Below are positions 32,540-42,163 of a DNA stretch of 64,000 bases, one piece after another. The notes under the pieces are model-generated. The model was not told the DNA's origin, ran no database searches, and saw only the letters and a list, made by a program, of their open reading frames with translations. The stretch is from Candidatus Aminicenantota bacterium. Its GTDB lineage: Bacteria > Acidobacteriota > Aminicenantia > UBA2199. Position 1 is the stretch's first letter, and every line of letters begins with the position of its first letter. The position numbers and the translations under genes were made by a program. The stretch is from positions 62,001 to 126,000 of the forward strand of contig JAOZUQ010000002.1 in the NCBI GenBank assembly GCA_029938635.1, read 5' to 3'.

Positions 32540-35500
32540 CTACCTGGAAATGACCTCCACATTACGGCCTTTTTTCACTGCTTTGTAATTATCGCTATAC
32601 ATTGCTTCAAAAATAGTTGGTGGAAGGATAAACTTTCCGGCAGATATACAATTAAGCTTCACGACAAAATCCAACCCCCGGCTGTTCCCCCGCATATCAA
32701 AGAACCACATGATCCTGTCATCCCTTATATCCATGTAGACTTCTCTGCCCAGAGTCCACTTATTCATCCATAATGGCTTTTGTTCACCAGACAACCGGAT
32801 ATTCTCTATCTCCCATCCTGCTGGAACAATTTGAACCAATGCAAGTTCTGTTAACCTTCCGGAAGAATATGTTCCCGGCCTGACCCTGAAATGCCCCCAG
32901 AAAGTCGTCCCCTGCCTGAGGAGAGCAGGATCAATTGTTTTACCATCTTCATTTATCCAGTTTACTTCCAGTTTCAGGTTTTTTGACAGATCTTTTTCGA
33001 GTGACTTCAGAGGAATACCATTCCATTGGAGCGTAACAAAGATCCTGCTCAATGTTACTTCCTTGTTTATGAATACAGACAGTTTTTTACCGAATCCGCC
33101 AGAGATCTGCGTTGTGTATTTGAGATCATCGAAATCGAATGATTGTTTTTTATTTCCCGGTAATACAATATAGCCCTTGATCGGAGCATCCTCACTCCTG
33201 AAATCCATTTTGTTTCCCAATATATATTTCCCGAGTGCAAGGAGTGTATATCCAAGAGTTTGTGTAGAATACCATCTCCCGTCTGAAAGATCGCGGACCA
33301 TCTCCTCATACATAATATCCGCTTTGTTCCAGTCTTGAAAAACAGTCAAAGCCTCCAGAATAATTGCTCTGTCCCTCATCGAAGAACCGAAAGTCCTGCC
33401 GGGATTTTTATACTTACTTACCGATGTTTCTATACCTTTTTGAATTTTTTTCGATACATCCCGTTTCCCTGCATGAAAATAGGCTGCAGACAACATCCAT
33501 CTTTCCACATTGGTAGTCTTTGCAAGGTCATTTTCTACTATCAGGTTCATAGACCCCAATTGAGGCTGCCCTGCAAGTGCCAGCACATAAAGCCGGTAGA
33601 TCCGGGAAAGCATCTTATCTGTGGTGACGAGGGATCTTGATTTCTGAAAACGGATAACAGAATTGAGCAGATCAGCAGGGATATTGTACCCCCTCTTCTT
33701 TGCCTCCACCATAAAGTGTAGTCCGTAATTTGTCCCCCAGATACTTACATCCCTGTTCCCTGGCCAATAGGACAATCCACCGGAGGGGAGGGCAAACTTT
33801 CTTAACCTTTTCACGGCAGAATTAATATTTTCATCCACATCATCCATGTCAACAGAAGAATCTTTCATAAACTCCTTCAGGTACAATTGAGGGAAAACCG
33901 AAGATACAGTCTGCTCAATACACCCATAAGGATAATGTATAAGCCATGACAAACGGCTCTCAATATCAAGTCTCGGTTTCCTCGAAATTACTACAGAGGC
34001 TCTGTTCGTCCCTTTCAATCCTCTGTCCGGAACTATAAAATCAATTGATTCCCCCGGTTCCGTATTCTTCTTTTCCGATCCGTATATCCTCGGAGAGGAA
34101 GGCCTTATCTTTATGTCAATTGATTTTGATACGCTATACCTTCCTGACTCCGCTTTAAAAACCACTTTGCAGTCACCTACGGCATTATCAACCTTCAGGG
34201 TAAATGAAGCATCTTTTTCACCTGTTTTTTCGAAAACAAGTTTTCTTTTTTTATCTCCCGAGATCTTCAGGTTCCCTTCTGTCCTTATCGATAAGCTGAC
34301 ATTTCTGATCTTTTCATTCAAGGCAAACACACTAACAGGAACCTTTACCGTATCCCCGGGTCCGAGAACACGTGGAAGTGTTGGCAAAAGCATAAGATCG
34401 GTTTTAACCGGTACACTCTTTTCAGCCTTTCCGAAACTATAATGATCTGCAGCAATAACCATTACCCTTACTGCCCCTATATAATCCGGCATCCTGAACT
34501 TAACTTTTTTCTCACCATTGTTCCCGGTTCTTAATGGGCCGAGGAACATTGAGACCGGCTTGAATCTTTTTGATTTCCCGGGCTCCAATTGAGAAGAACG
34601 GTAACCTTTGACAGCGACTTCCATATCACCTCCGATGGAGAAGAGACGATACACATCACCTTTGTTTACAGCAAGAACATAAGAGAAGAGATCATAAGTA
34701 CTGATCCCCAATTTCTGTTTACTGAAAAAATTCTTCCATGGATCCGGTGTAAGAAATCTTGTAAGATCAAGCAGCCCTTCATCTACAACCGCAATCGTGA
34801 ACTGAACATTACTTTTATCTTTTGTACGGACAACAACTTCAAATTCTTTATTTGACTTCAATTCATCGTCCATAATAATATCGAGTTCCTTCCTTGTCGA
34901 AGGCTCCTCCACCATAACAGGGATCGTGCCATATACTCTTACCGGCCTGTCATTTCCCGTCTGAGAGTGGGGCTGAATGATCGAAACTGAAACGTATGCA
35001 TTTGGAAGCATTTTTTCCGTAACCGGGACCTTGATCTCCCCGAGTGCATCCTCACCCTTAAGCTCTCTGACCCATGAATTCAGGATTCTATCCCCTTTTT
35101 CAAGTGTAACAAGCACTGTCCCTTTTTCGGGCTTCGGGAAGGAAATAATCGCAGTGTCACCCGGTTTATATCTTTTCCTGTCACTCTTAAGGGTCAATGA
35201 ACCTGAATCCTTGATGTTAGAAGGTGAATCCCCCCAATAATACGAACTAAAGAAAAAACCGGCCTTGTGGCCTTCTTTCATATCCTCTTCAACTTCTATG
35301 AAATATTCACCTGACTGTTCCGGAGTAAAAACAATAGGAACAGGTATATTTTTAGATGTAAAACTTCCTTCTTTCACAACCTTGGTATAATTATCCTTCT
35401 TGTATCTGACCCTGAAAGATGCGAGATTGTCATACTCCCACCACCAATAACGTGCATTTCTATAGATCCGGTATCTGAGCGATCTTCCGGACAAAGGTTC

Positions 35501-38098
35501 TCCATCTTTTGTCACAAGCACGGAATTAATATTTACAGGAGAACCGACTCTGCTGTATCCATATTTGAGCTTTGGCCTTTTCAGTCCGATATAGTTTTTA
35601 TAAGGGTCAACAGGGATATAGACATTACCTGTTGTAGCCCTGCCACCTTTCTCATACACTTTTGCTGTGATCTCAGCTTTAAGGGATGATGGTACATTAG
35701 TTAATTCGGGGATATTCCAGACAATCTTCACTTTCCCGTCCCCGTCAAGTTTCCCTTCAAAAAGGTTCGAACTGGATGACTCGAATTTTCTCAAATCATT
35801 TGAGAAGGTAAATCCACTGAATTTTTTAAAGATCTTCGGAAAATGCCTGAGTAATACCGAGATATCTGTATCGAGGAACGGCGATGGTGAACCGAAAAGA
35901 TAATTTGAACTCAAAGAGAGTTTTAATGAATCATCGGCCGGGCCGAGTTTTAATTTCCCTGGGTCAAGCCTTACTTTCAGCCTGAAGGGGACAACAGTCT
36001 CAATTTTAAGAGTATGAAAGAAATGGGAACTCCCCAGTATCAGTTTCGCCCTCCAATTCCCAGTAAGATCATCTTCGGAAGTTTTGATATGAAAGCTGTA
36101 GAATCCATCAACACTCTCTTTTTTGACAGTTTTTCTTACCAGCTGGTTCCTGGGATTATATAATTCCAGAGTAGCCGGATGATTTTCAGGAAAAGTCCCG
36201 TTTTTGTTTCTTGCTATCACTGAGAGATTTATCGGATCTCCGGGCCTGTAGACACCTCTTTCAGTATAGATAAATGCTCTTGTCCCATCGGTACGGCTGA
36301 TAACTCCTCCGGTATCAAAAGATGAAAGATTCCACCCCATTTCCGAAGGTTTAACAATACTTCTCTGTCCACTTTTCTCAGCCTCAACAAAAAACACATT
36401 GCCTTCAACTTTTCTGAAGAATATTTTCCCGTCTCCATCCGTTTCACCTGAAACGATCTTCTGATTCTGGAAAGTTCTCAGAGTTACTTTCACGCCACTC
36501 ACAGGCGATGAATCTATAAGGTCGGTTACGAACACAAAATGTTCTCCTCCCCCTTTTTTGTAAGTCAGGCCGAGATCGCTTACAAGGAGAGGCTTGAATA
36601 TCTTCCCGTGCCTGTAAATATATCCATATGAATTCGGATTTGAATAGTACTCTTTGCCATAATAATAACCGGCCTTTTTCTTCAGGGATGAATAGAGCAT
36701 ATCCTCTCTTTTAAAACTCAGTTCTATTACAAAGATCCCTTTATCTTTATCATCAATAAGCTCTTTCATGTCAAGCTGATGATTCAGCCACCTGTTCTTG
36801 ACATCACCTATGGTCAGATTCTTCTCTGCAACCTGGATTCCGACTCTGTTCATATTATAATAATCGAAACCTTCGTCACGCTTTTTTTCACCGGACAAAG
36901 ATTCTTCCTGAAGAAACTGGCCCAAATTCGATTCGAACACGCGTTTTACTACCACATGGACTTTTTTTACATTTAAGGTCCGGAAGCCGATCTTCCTCTC
37001 CTCGGTTGAGGGTAGAAAAATTCCGGCAGAGGAAAAGCTCATCTGAGGTTTCTTATCCTCAAAACTAACCGACCTGGTGATCTCTTTCTCAATTTTTCCG
37101 CCCCACTTACTTCTGACTCCCCTGATCGTAACAGAATATTGCTCCCCGAACTTGAATTCACCCCCGACAAAGATACTCCGGTCCAGGGATTTCAATGATA
37201 TGGCCCGGGCTGGATCAATAGAAACAAGCCCTTTGATATCCTGACCTCTTTTTAATTTATGCGAAAATCTTATCTCAAGGCCGGGATTTTGCCCTTTGTC
37301 AAATTTTATTACATCTGTAACCTTGAATTTTTTTAATGGCTCAAGCCTTATTTTTTTTACAACATTCTCGGTTATTCCGGTCCCTGCTTTATTAATCTTG
37401 AAAACAAAGTTTTCTCCGCTCTTTTTTCTTATGATAGTCTTTGAGGTAAATACAAATTTCCTCCCGGAACTTTTCTCACTCCAAAGTAACGGTAACTCTC
37501 CCGATTGAGAAAAAAGCGAAATATTGTTTTTAACAACTTCAAATTTTATATCCTCTGTAAAGCTTACTTCCCCTATGTAATTCAGTTTGTCCGGTTTGTC
37601 ATCACTTATAATTTCAAAATCTCCGAACAGGGCTTTAAGTTCCCTCCCTGCTATCCTGAAGGAAAAATCAACCGGAGGAAGATTCCTGAATTCGGAATTC
37701 AACTCCTTAAGGTCAACAATTCCCGTATACTCTTCGTGAAATGGCAATCTTGACTCAGGAATAAATATGATAGTCCTGTTATCCTCCCATTTGAGTTCCC
37801 CTTTTATCCCGGGTTTAAATTTGAAAATTTTTGATTTTATAACTTTCCCAACTTCATCTTCATCTGCAACAGGATCAACCAATCTCAGATATATCCTGTC
37901 TCCGGAGGATATTATCCCGGATGTAACATGACTTATTATCCTTGCCGTATCCTCTGAATACGCAATCTGATCTATCCCCTCTTTTTTCTTTTTGCCACAG
38001 GAAACAACAGACATAAAAGAGAGCGAAAGGAAAAATATTAATAAAATATTAATTATTGAAAGAGTGTTCTTTTTTATTCCGGAAAAATGATTTAGCAT
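32540..38098 (-). CDS. Bacterial alpha-2-macroglobulin family lipoprotein with thioester motif
   Basis: Giant envelope protein (1852 residues) thought to trap attacking proteases. The N-terminus has a lipoprotein signal (FLSLSFMSVVSC), anchoring it to a membrane. A series of macroglobulin-type beta domains follows, including ERGVYRPGDPINLSVIARNKNGTFPENHPATLELYNP typical of MG domains, an unstructured bait-like stretch after VRVYGTIPVMVEEPS, and a CUB/TED-like C-terminal half. The reactive thioester motif GCIEQ is intact (Cys1393, Gln1396). The ATG at 38098 is chosen because GGAGG precedes it by 6 nt and the lipoprotein signal follows. No penicillin-binding protein 1C gene, its common partner, is adjacent. 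Confidence 0.93.
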   Translation of the reverse strand: MLNHFSGIKKNTLSIINILLIFFLSLSFMSVVSCGKKKKEGIDQIAYSEDTARIISHVTSGIISSGDRIYLRLVDPVADEDEVGKVIKSKIFKFKPGIKGELKWEDNRTIIFIPESRLPFHEEYTGIVDLKELNSEFRNLPPVDFSFRIAGRELKALFGDFEIISDDKPDKLNYIGEVSFTEDIKFEVVKNNISLFSQSGELPLLWSEKSSGRKFVFTSKTIIRKKSGENFVFKINKAGTGITENVVKKIRLEPLKKFKVTDVIKFDKGQNPGLEIRFSHKLKRGQDIKGLVSIDPARAISLKSLDRSIFVGGEFKFGEQYSVTIRGVRSKWGGKIEKEITRSVSFEDKKPQMSFSSAGIFLPSTEERKIGFRTLNVKKVHVVVKRVFESNLGQFLQEESLSGEKKRDEGFDYYNMNRVGIQVAEKNLTIGDVKNRWLNHQLDMKELIDDKDKGIFVIELSFKREDMLYSSLKKKAGYYYGKEYYSNPNSYGYIYRHGKIFKPLLVSDLGLTYKKGGGEHFVFVTDLIDSSPVSGVKVTLRTFQNQKIVSGETDGDGKIFFRKVEGNVFFVEAEKSGQRSIVKPSEMGWNLSSFDTGGVISRTDGTRAFIYTERGVYRPGDPINLSVIARNKNGTFPENHPATLELYNPRNQLVRKTVKKESVDGFYSFHIKTSEDDLTGNWRAKLILGSSHFFHTLKIETVVPFRLKVRLDPGKLKLGPADDSLKLSLSSNYLFGSPSPFLDTDISVLLRHFPKIFKKFSGFTFSNDLRKFESSSSNLFEGKLDGDGKVKIVWNIPELTNVPSSLKAEITAKVYEKGGRATTGNVYIPVDPYKNYIGLKRPKLKYGYSRVGSPVNINSVLVTKDGEPLSGRSLRYRIYRNARYWWWEYDNLASFRVRYKKDNYTKVVKEGSFTSKNIPVPIVFTPEQSGEYFIEVEEDMKEGHKAGFFFSSYYWGDSPSNIKDSGSLTLKSDRKRYKPGDTAIISFPKPEKGTVLVTLEKGDRILNSWVRELKGEDALGEIKVPVTEKMLPNAYVSVSIIQPHSQTGNDRPVRVYGTIPVMVEEPSTRKELDIIMDDELKSNKEFEVVVRTKDKSNVQFTIAVVDEGLLDLTRFLTPDPWKNFFSKQKLGISTYDLFSYVLAVNKGDVYRLFSIGGDMEVAVKGYRSSQLEPGKSKRFKPVSMFLGPLRTGNNGEKKVKFRMPDYIGAVRVMVIAADHYSFGKAEKSVPVKTDLMLLPTLPRVLGPGDTVKVPVSVFALNEKIRNVSLSIRTEGNLKISGDKKRKLVFEKTGEKDASFTLKVDNAVGDCKVVFKAESGRYSVSKSIDIKIRPSSPRIYGSEKKNTEPGESIDFIVPDRGLKGTNRASVVISRKPRLDIESRLSWLIHYPYGCIEQTVSSVFPQLYLKEFMKDSSVDMDDVDENINSAVKRLRKFALPSGGLSYWPGNRDVSIWGTNYGLHFMVEAKKRGYNIPADLLNSVIRFQKSRSLVTTDKMLSRIYRLYVLALAGQPQLGSMNLIVENDLAKTTNVERWMLSAAYFHAGKRDVSKKIQKGIETSVSKYKNPGRTFGSSMRDRAIILEALTVFQDWNKADIMYEEMVRDLSDGRWYSTQTLGYTLLALGKYILGNKMDFRSEDAPIKGYIVLPGNKKQSFDFDDLKYTTQISGGFGKKLSVFINKEVTLSRIFVTLQWNGIPLKSLEKDLSKNLKLEVNWINEDGKTIDPALLRQGTTFWGHFRVRPGTYSSGRLTELALVQIVPAGWEIENIRLSGEQKPLWMNKWTLGREVYMDIRDDRIMWFFDMRGNSRGLDFVVKLNCISAGKFILPPTIFEAMYSDNYKAVKKGRNVEVISR

Positions 38099-38116
38099 TT
38101 GTAGCCTCCGGGTAGA

Positions 38117-38145
38117 ATTATAGAAAATCACTTTTTATAAATCAA
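38117..38145 (-). promoter_or_regulatory. Promoter of the alpha-2-macroglobulin gene
   Basis: Minus-strand TTGATT (38145-38140), 17 bp, TATAAT (38122-38117), giving a leader of about a dozen bases that contains GGAGG before the ATG at 38098. Confidence 0.7.
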
Positions 38146-38214
38146 TCACTGTTCTGTAATGATTTCAATTTTGATCATTTCTATCTAAGGAACTAATTGA
38201 ATTGGCTCTAAGTA

Positions 38215-38243
38215 TTGAAAATTAATTGTCTATTATGTAAATT
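38215..38243 (+). promoter_or_regulatory. Candidate promoter of the antiporter operon, leaderless geometry
   Basis: TTGAAA (38215-38220), 17 bp, TAAATT (38238-38243), then GTTTTA and ATG at 38250. The -10 is a 4/6 match; the 6-nt distance and lack of Shine-Dalgarno repeat the pattern seen elsewhere. Confidence 0.45.
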
Positions 38244-38249
38244 GTTTTA

Positions 38250-39485
38250 ATGAAATTCCTTATAGCAATAATAATTATTGCAGGAACTGCACTGATCGGA
38301 TCAAGGATCACCTTCATCAGGAAACAACTCGGGCTTGGAGTAAAAAATATATTTTTTACCGGGATCGAATACATCCTGCTCGGTTTACTCCTGGGTGGTA
38401 GTGGTTTAAAGATCCTCGATACTGATACAATCAGGAAATTCCAGCCTTTCCTGATATTCGGACTGGCATGGGTCGGATATTTATACGGGATACAATTTGA
38501 GATAAAACTGGTCAGGACCCTTCCTAAAAAATTTTTTTCAATAACAGCAATTCAGGCAATAATAACTTTTGTTATAGTTTCATTATCCATGTTCACTTTT
38601 TTTTGCTTACTTTCCATCATCTCTTTTGAAAAAGCAATTATTATCTCTATTGTCCTTGGAATCACAGCCCTCTCTACAGCCCAGTCAGCACTCGCAATAG
38701 CAAACAGGAATTTTAAATTCAAAGATCAGCGCCTTTTTGATCTTCTAAGGTATATAGCTGCTGTTGACGGACTTTTTTCCATGTTCTTCTTTTCCTTATT
38801 TCTTGCATTTACCAATCCCGGGACAGCAACAATAGCCCCTTTGTTATCTGCCTTAAAGTGGACCGGATTAACAACCTTTGCCGCTCTTATCCCAGCAATG
38901 ATATTTCTATTGATGAACAAAACCGGTTACAAACATGGCGATTTTCTCCTGCTCCTGACCGGGATCATTGCTTTTACCGGAGGGATGTCCTGGCAACTCG
39001 GAATCTCCCCGCTGATAAGCGGGCTGATTGCAGGGATTTTCATTGCAAACACCTGCAAATTCAGGATCAGAGCTCTGAACTTTCTCAGTGACGGAGAAAA
39101 GCCGATCTACATAATAATGCTTATCATTCTCGGAGCAGGATGGGACCTTGGCCAAAAGATGAGCATGGCTGCAGTCCTGATATTTATTGTTTTCAGAGCC
39201 GCAGGAAAGGTCATGGGAAATTTTGCTGCGGTTAAATCATTCCGTTCCGCTTTCAGGATACCTCCCGGTGTAGGATTCTCCCTCCTTTCCCAGGGAGGAA
39301 TATCTTTTGGAATTATCATTAACTTCAATATACTCTATCCCGAATTATCGACTCAGATAATTTACATCATATTGATCTCCACTTTTTTCTTTGAACTGAT
39401 CAGTCCGAGGCTGATACTTGCATCTTTTCAGGAGAGGGTAAATCAGACTTCAGGCCCGTTATCAGGAGAATATGATGAGAAATAG
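38250..39485 (+). CDS. CPA2-family (Kef/NapA-like) cation/proton antiporter, first of a pair
   Basis: A 411-residue inner-membrane protein with about 12 helices and no C-terminal soluble domain. Features of the Na+/H+ exchanger superfamily include LLGLLLGGSGL, FLIFGLAWVGYLYGIQFE, ISIVLGITALSTAQSALAIANRN, LLRYIAAVDGLFSMFF, ISPLISGLIAGIFIANT and PPGVGFSLLSQGGISFGIII. AVDG sits where the ion-binding Asp pair lies in related antiporters. Its end overlaps the start of a second antiporter gene by 14 nt, so the two are translationally coupled and may heterodimerise. Confidence 0.85.
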   Translation: MKFLIAIIIIAGTALIGSRITFIRKQLGLGVKNIFFTGIEYILLGLLLGGSGLKILDTDTIRKFQPFLIFGLAWVGYLYGIQFEIKLVRTLPKKFFSITAIQAIITFVIVSLSMFTFFCLLSIISFEKAIIISIVLGITALSTAQSALAIANRNFKFKDQRLFDLLRYIAAVDGLFSMFFFSLFLAFTNPGTATIAPLLSALKWTGLTTFAALIPAMIFLLMNKTGYKHGDFLLLLTGIIAFTGGMSWQLGISPLISGLIAGIFIANTCKFRIRALNFLSDGEKPIYIIMLIILGAGWDLGQKMSMAAVLIFIVFRAAGKVMGNFAAVKSFRSAFRIPPGVGFSLLSQGGISFGIIINFNILYPELSTQIIYIILISTFFFELISPRLILASFQERVNQTSGPLSGEYDEK

Positions 39486-40842
39486 ATTAATAACTTTCAT
39501 CCTGATAATTCTGGCAATGCTTGTTGTATTCAATGCAGAAACTTTTCTCAACTCAGATGACAGTATCTCACCGACTCTGATCATTGGCTTCATGCTCCTT
39601 TCCTCTTTTGTAGTGGGTTTCTTTTTTGAAAAAGGAGGGCTCCCGAGGATCACAGGATACATTATTTCAGGATTGGTCTTCGGCCCTTTTATTCTTAAAT
39701 TTTATTCCTTAGGATCTGTTGAAGAGTTACTATTTCTTAACAGCCTTGCTCTCGCCTTCATCGCTTTTAATGCAGGCTCTGAACTAAAGATAAAAGAAAT
39801 AGTTCATGATATAAAACCAATTCTTTATCTTACCCTTGGCGTGACCATTGTAGTTTTTTCGGGAGTTACTGCAACGGTATTCTTTATATCAGAGCTGATC
39901 CCGTTTATGAGGCCATATCCTCTTCCTGCAAAAATAGCAATTGCATCTATCTTCGGAATTATTTCCGTCGCAAGATCTCCTTCCTCTGCAATAGCCATCA
40001 TTAACGAGACAAAAGCAAAAGGAAGCTATACCAGCACTATCTTGAGTATCACTATAATAATGGACGTTCTCATTATTATCCTCTTTGCACTTGTCATATC
40101 GATCAACTCCCTTATAATGGAGCCGGGAAGCAGTTTTGAATTTTCATTTGTCTTTTTTCTTTTTCTCGAAATAGTTATTGCATTTATTCTGGGTTTCCTC
40201 CTTGGAAAATTTATTATCTTTCTCATAAACAGAGTAAAAGTTGAGTTTTCAGTTGTTATTATCGCACTTGGCTTTTTTGTTATAAAATTCACCCATTTTG
40301 CAGGATCATTTATAAGCAATAATTATGAAATGAACCTGCACCTGGAACCCCTGCTTATCTGTATGGCTGCCGGATTTACTGTTCAGAACTTTTCAGGTTA
40401 CGGGGACATTTTCCTGAAGAGGATGGACAAGATCTCAATACCGGTTTATGTTGCATTTTTTACTATAACAGGCGCATCTATCAACCTGAATATTCTCAGG
40501 GCAGGATGGATACTCGGGCTTATTATTTTCATCTCAAGGATCTCTATGATATATTTGGGGTCATTTTTTAGCACTAAAGCTGCCCGTGCAGAAAAAAAAA
40601 TAAGAGAGAACAGCTGGCTAGGATTCATTACTCAGGCAGGGATCAGCCTGGGGTTGCTCTCTGAAGTAGTAAGAAGATTTCCGGAGGCAGGGATACATAT
40701 TCAGGCTATTCTGATCGCTACAATAACACTGAATCAGATAATCGGCCCTATAGGTTTTAAATACGGTCTCCACCGTGCCGGTGAAACTTTTTTGAGCAAA
40801 AAAGAGAGGTCAGAAAAGGGCAATAAGTCAGAAAATACTTGA
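39472..40842 (+). CDS. CPA2-family cation/proton antiporter, second of a pair
   Basis: A 456-residue membrane protein of about 13 helices: FFFEKGGLPRITGYIISGLVFGPFIL is the family N-terminal pattern, followed by LAFIAFNAGSELKI, IFGIISVARSPSSAIAIINE, IIMDVLIIILFALV and LGFITQAGISLGLLSEVVRRF. The ion-site region reads IIMDVLI with one Asp. There is no TrkA-N domain, so regulation must come from other proteins such as the following EIIA and PII-like genes. AGGAG precedes the ATG. Confidence 0.87.
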   Translation: MMRNRLITFILIILAMLVVFNAETFLNSDDSISPTLIIGFMLLSSFVVGFFFEKGGLPRITGYIISGLVFGPFILKFYSLGSVEELLFLNSLALAFIAFNAGSELKIKEIVHDIKPILYLTLGVTIVVFSGVTATVFFISELIPFMRPYPLPAKIAIASIFGIISVARSPSSAIAIINETKAKGSYTSTILSITIIMDVLIIILFALVISINSLIMEPGSSFEFSFVFFLFLEIVIAFILGFLLGKFIIFLINRVKVEFSVVIIALGFFVIKFTHFAGSFISNNYEMNLHLEPLLICMAAGFTVQNFSGYGDIFLKRMDKISIPVYVAFFTITGASINLNILRAGWILGLIIFISRISMIYLGSFFSTKAARAEKKIRENSWLGFITQAGISLGLLSEVVRRFPEAGIHIQAILIATITLNQIIGPIGFKYGLHRAGETFLSKKERSEKGNKSENT

Positions 40843-40867
40843 CTAAAAAGTATGTAATCCATATCAT
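40839..40867 (+). promoter_or_regulatory. Promoter of the EIIA/PII-like genes
   Basis: TTGACT (40839-40844), 17 bp, TATCAT (40862-40867). AGGAA lies 6 nt before the ATG at 40885. The -35 begins within the end of the antiporter gene, so the EIIA and PII-like genes can be expressed on their own. Confidence 0.55.
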
Positions 40868-40884
40868 AAATTACAGGAATAATT

Positions 40885-41352
40885 ATGAAACTTACCGATT
40901 ATTTAACTGAAAAAAATATAAGAATTGGAATTAACGGTGAAAGCAAGGATGAGATAATAGGTGAACTTCTGAATATAGTTTCATCCGTATCACCGGAAAT
41001 AAACATCAACGAAGCATTGACCGGTCTGAAGAAGAGGGAACGCCTCGGTTCAACAGGTATCGGAGGAGGAGTTGCAATACCTCACTCGGGAATAAAAAGT
41101 TGCTCCAGGATACTTCCCGTGATCGCCATTGCGCCGGAGGGGGTAAACTACAGCTCTCTCGACGGGGACCCCGTCCGGATCTTCTTTCTGATCCTCTATC
41201 CCGAAGATCAGATAAATATGCAGCTGAAATTCCTTGCCAGAGTGTCAAGACTCCTTCGAAACTGCAGCTTGAGGGATTCACTCATAAAGTGCACTACACC
41301 TGAAGATGCTATAAATATTCTGATCAAATATGAACTTGAACATTTTACCTGA
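40885..41352 (+). CDS. PTS EIIA type-2 (fructose/nitrogen-type) domain protein
   Basis: A 155-residue stand-alone EIIA-Ntr-like domain. The phosphorylatable His67 lies in GGVAIPHSGI; the rest follows the family: LKKRERLGSTGIG, FFLILYPEDQINMQLKFLARVSRLLRN and SLRDSLIKCTTPEDAINIL. No EI, HPr or EIIBC genes are in the window, so a regulatory phosphotransfer role is likely, here directed at the neighbouring antiporters. Confidence 0.9.
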   Translation: MKLTDYLTEKNIRIGINGESKDEIIGELLNIVSSVSPEININEALTGLKKRERLGSTGIGGGVAIPHSGIKSCSRILPVIAIAPEGVNYSSLDGDPVRIFFLILYPEDQINMQLKFLARVSRLLRNCSLRDSLIKCTTPEDAINILIKYELEHFT

Positions 41353-41358
41353 AGACAA

Positions 41359-41682
41359 ATGAAGATAGCTATAATTGTACTGAACCGTATAGAATTGCTG
41401 GAAGATCTTCTTTCTGCTTTTCTTGAAATAGATATCCCGGATGCAAATGTAATTGATTCGGTAGGAATGAAACACATAATTTCCCATGATATTCCAATCT
41501 TTGCCGGATTGATGGATTCATTTACCGGAAGCAGTCCGAAAAGTAAGACAATTTTACTCAGAGTTGAAGAAAAACAGGTAGATAAACTTATAGAGGTCGT
41601 CAAGGATATCTGCTATGACCCGGATGAATCGGATAGCGGCTATATCATGTTCCTGCCCCTGGAAAAATTTAAAGCTCTATAA
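41359..41682 (+). CDS. PII-like small regulatory protein
   Basis: A 107-residue ferredoxin-like protein. The N-terminal strand-helix KIAIIVLNRIELLEDLLSAFLEIDIPDANVIDSVGM and the later ILLRVEEKQVDKLIEVVKDIC resemble the GlnB/GlnK core. The T-loop is replaced by HIISHDIPIFAGLMDSFTGSSPKS and lacks the uridylylated Tyr, so this is a PII-like sensor of unknown ligand. It lies 6 nt after the EIIA gene. Confidence 0.75.
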   Translation: MKIAIIVLNRIELLEDLLSAFLEIDIPDANVIDSVGMKHIISHDIPIFAGLMDSFTGSSPKSKTILLRVEEKQVDKLIEVVKDICYDPDESDSGYIMFLPLEKFKAL

Positions 41683-41692
41683 TAATCCTTGA

Positions 41693-42163
41693 TTAGCTGT
41701 TCTCCAGCTTGTTCTCAAGTTCAATAATCTTATTGTAAAGATCTTCCTCACTATCTATCCCTGAAACTTCGCCTAGAACATCTGTTTTACTTGCTATCCT
41801 TGCAATATTTGCCAATGATTTCAAATGGAAGCTTACATACCTGTCATTGCTCATGATCAGAAATACCAGCTTTACATTTTTGTTATCAGGAGCTCTGTAG
41901 GGCATACCATCCTTAACAAGTGCAACCCCGATAAAAAAATCTTTAAATTCTTCACTAAAGATATGGGGAGTTGCAACCCCTTTTCCAATGGCTGTCGATT
42001 GAATCTTTTCCCTTTTTATGAATAAACGACGTACTTTGTTATGATCTTTTATTATTTCCCGTTTCTTTAATAATTCAGCAAACGCATTATAGAATTCATC
42101 TGTATCATTAAAATTTCCTGTAATTAAAAATGTGTTTTTATTAATGACGTCGGCTAATTTCAT
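41693..42163 (-). CDS. Second PTS EIIA type-2 domain protein
   Basis: A 156-residue EIIA-Ntr-like protein on the opposite strand. His67 in GKGVATPHIFS occupies the same residue number as in the upstream paralogue. Other landmarks are FIKREKIQSTAIG, VKLVFLIMSNDRYVSFHLKSLANIARI and EEDLYNKIIELE. It converges on the PII-like gene (10-nt gap) and shares one base with the gene before it. Sequence similarity to the other EIIA is limited, so the two probably have distinct partners. Confidence 0.88.
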   Translation of the reverse strand: MKLADVINKNTFLITGNFNDTDEFYNAFAELLKKREIIKDHNKVRRLFIKREKIQSTAIGKGVATPHIFSEEFKDFFIGVALVKDGMPYRAPDNKNVKLVFLIMSNDRYVSFHLKSLANIARIASKTDVLGEVSGIDSEEDLYNKIIELENKLENS

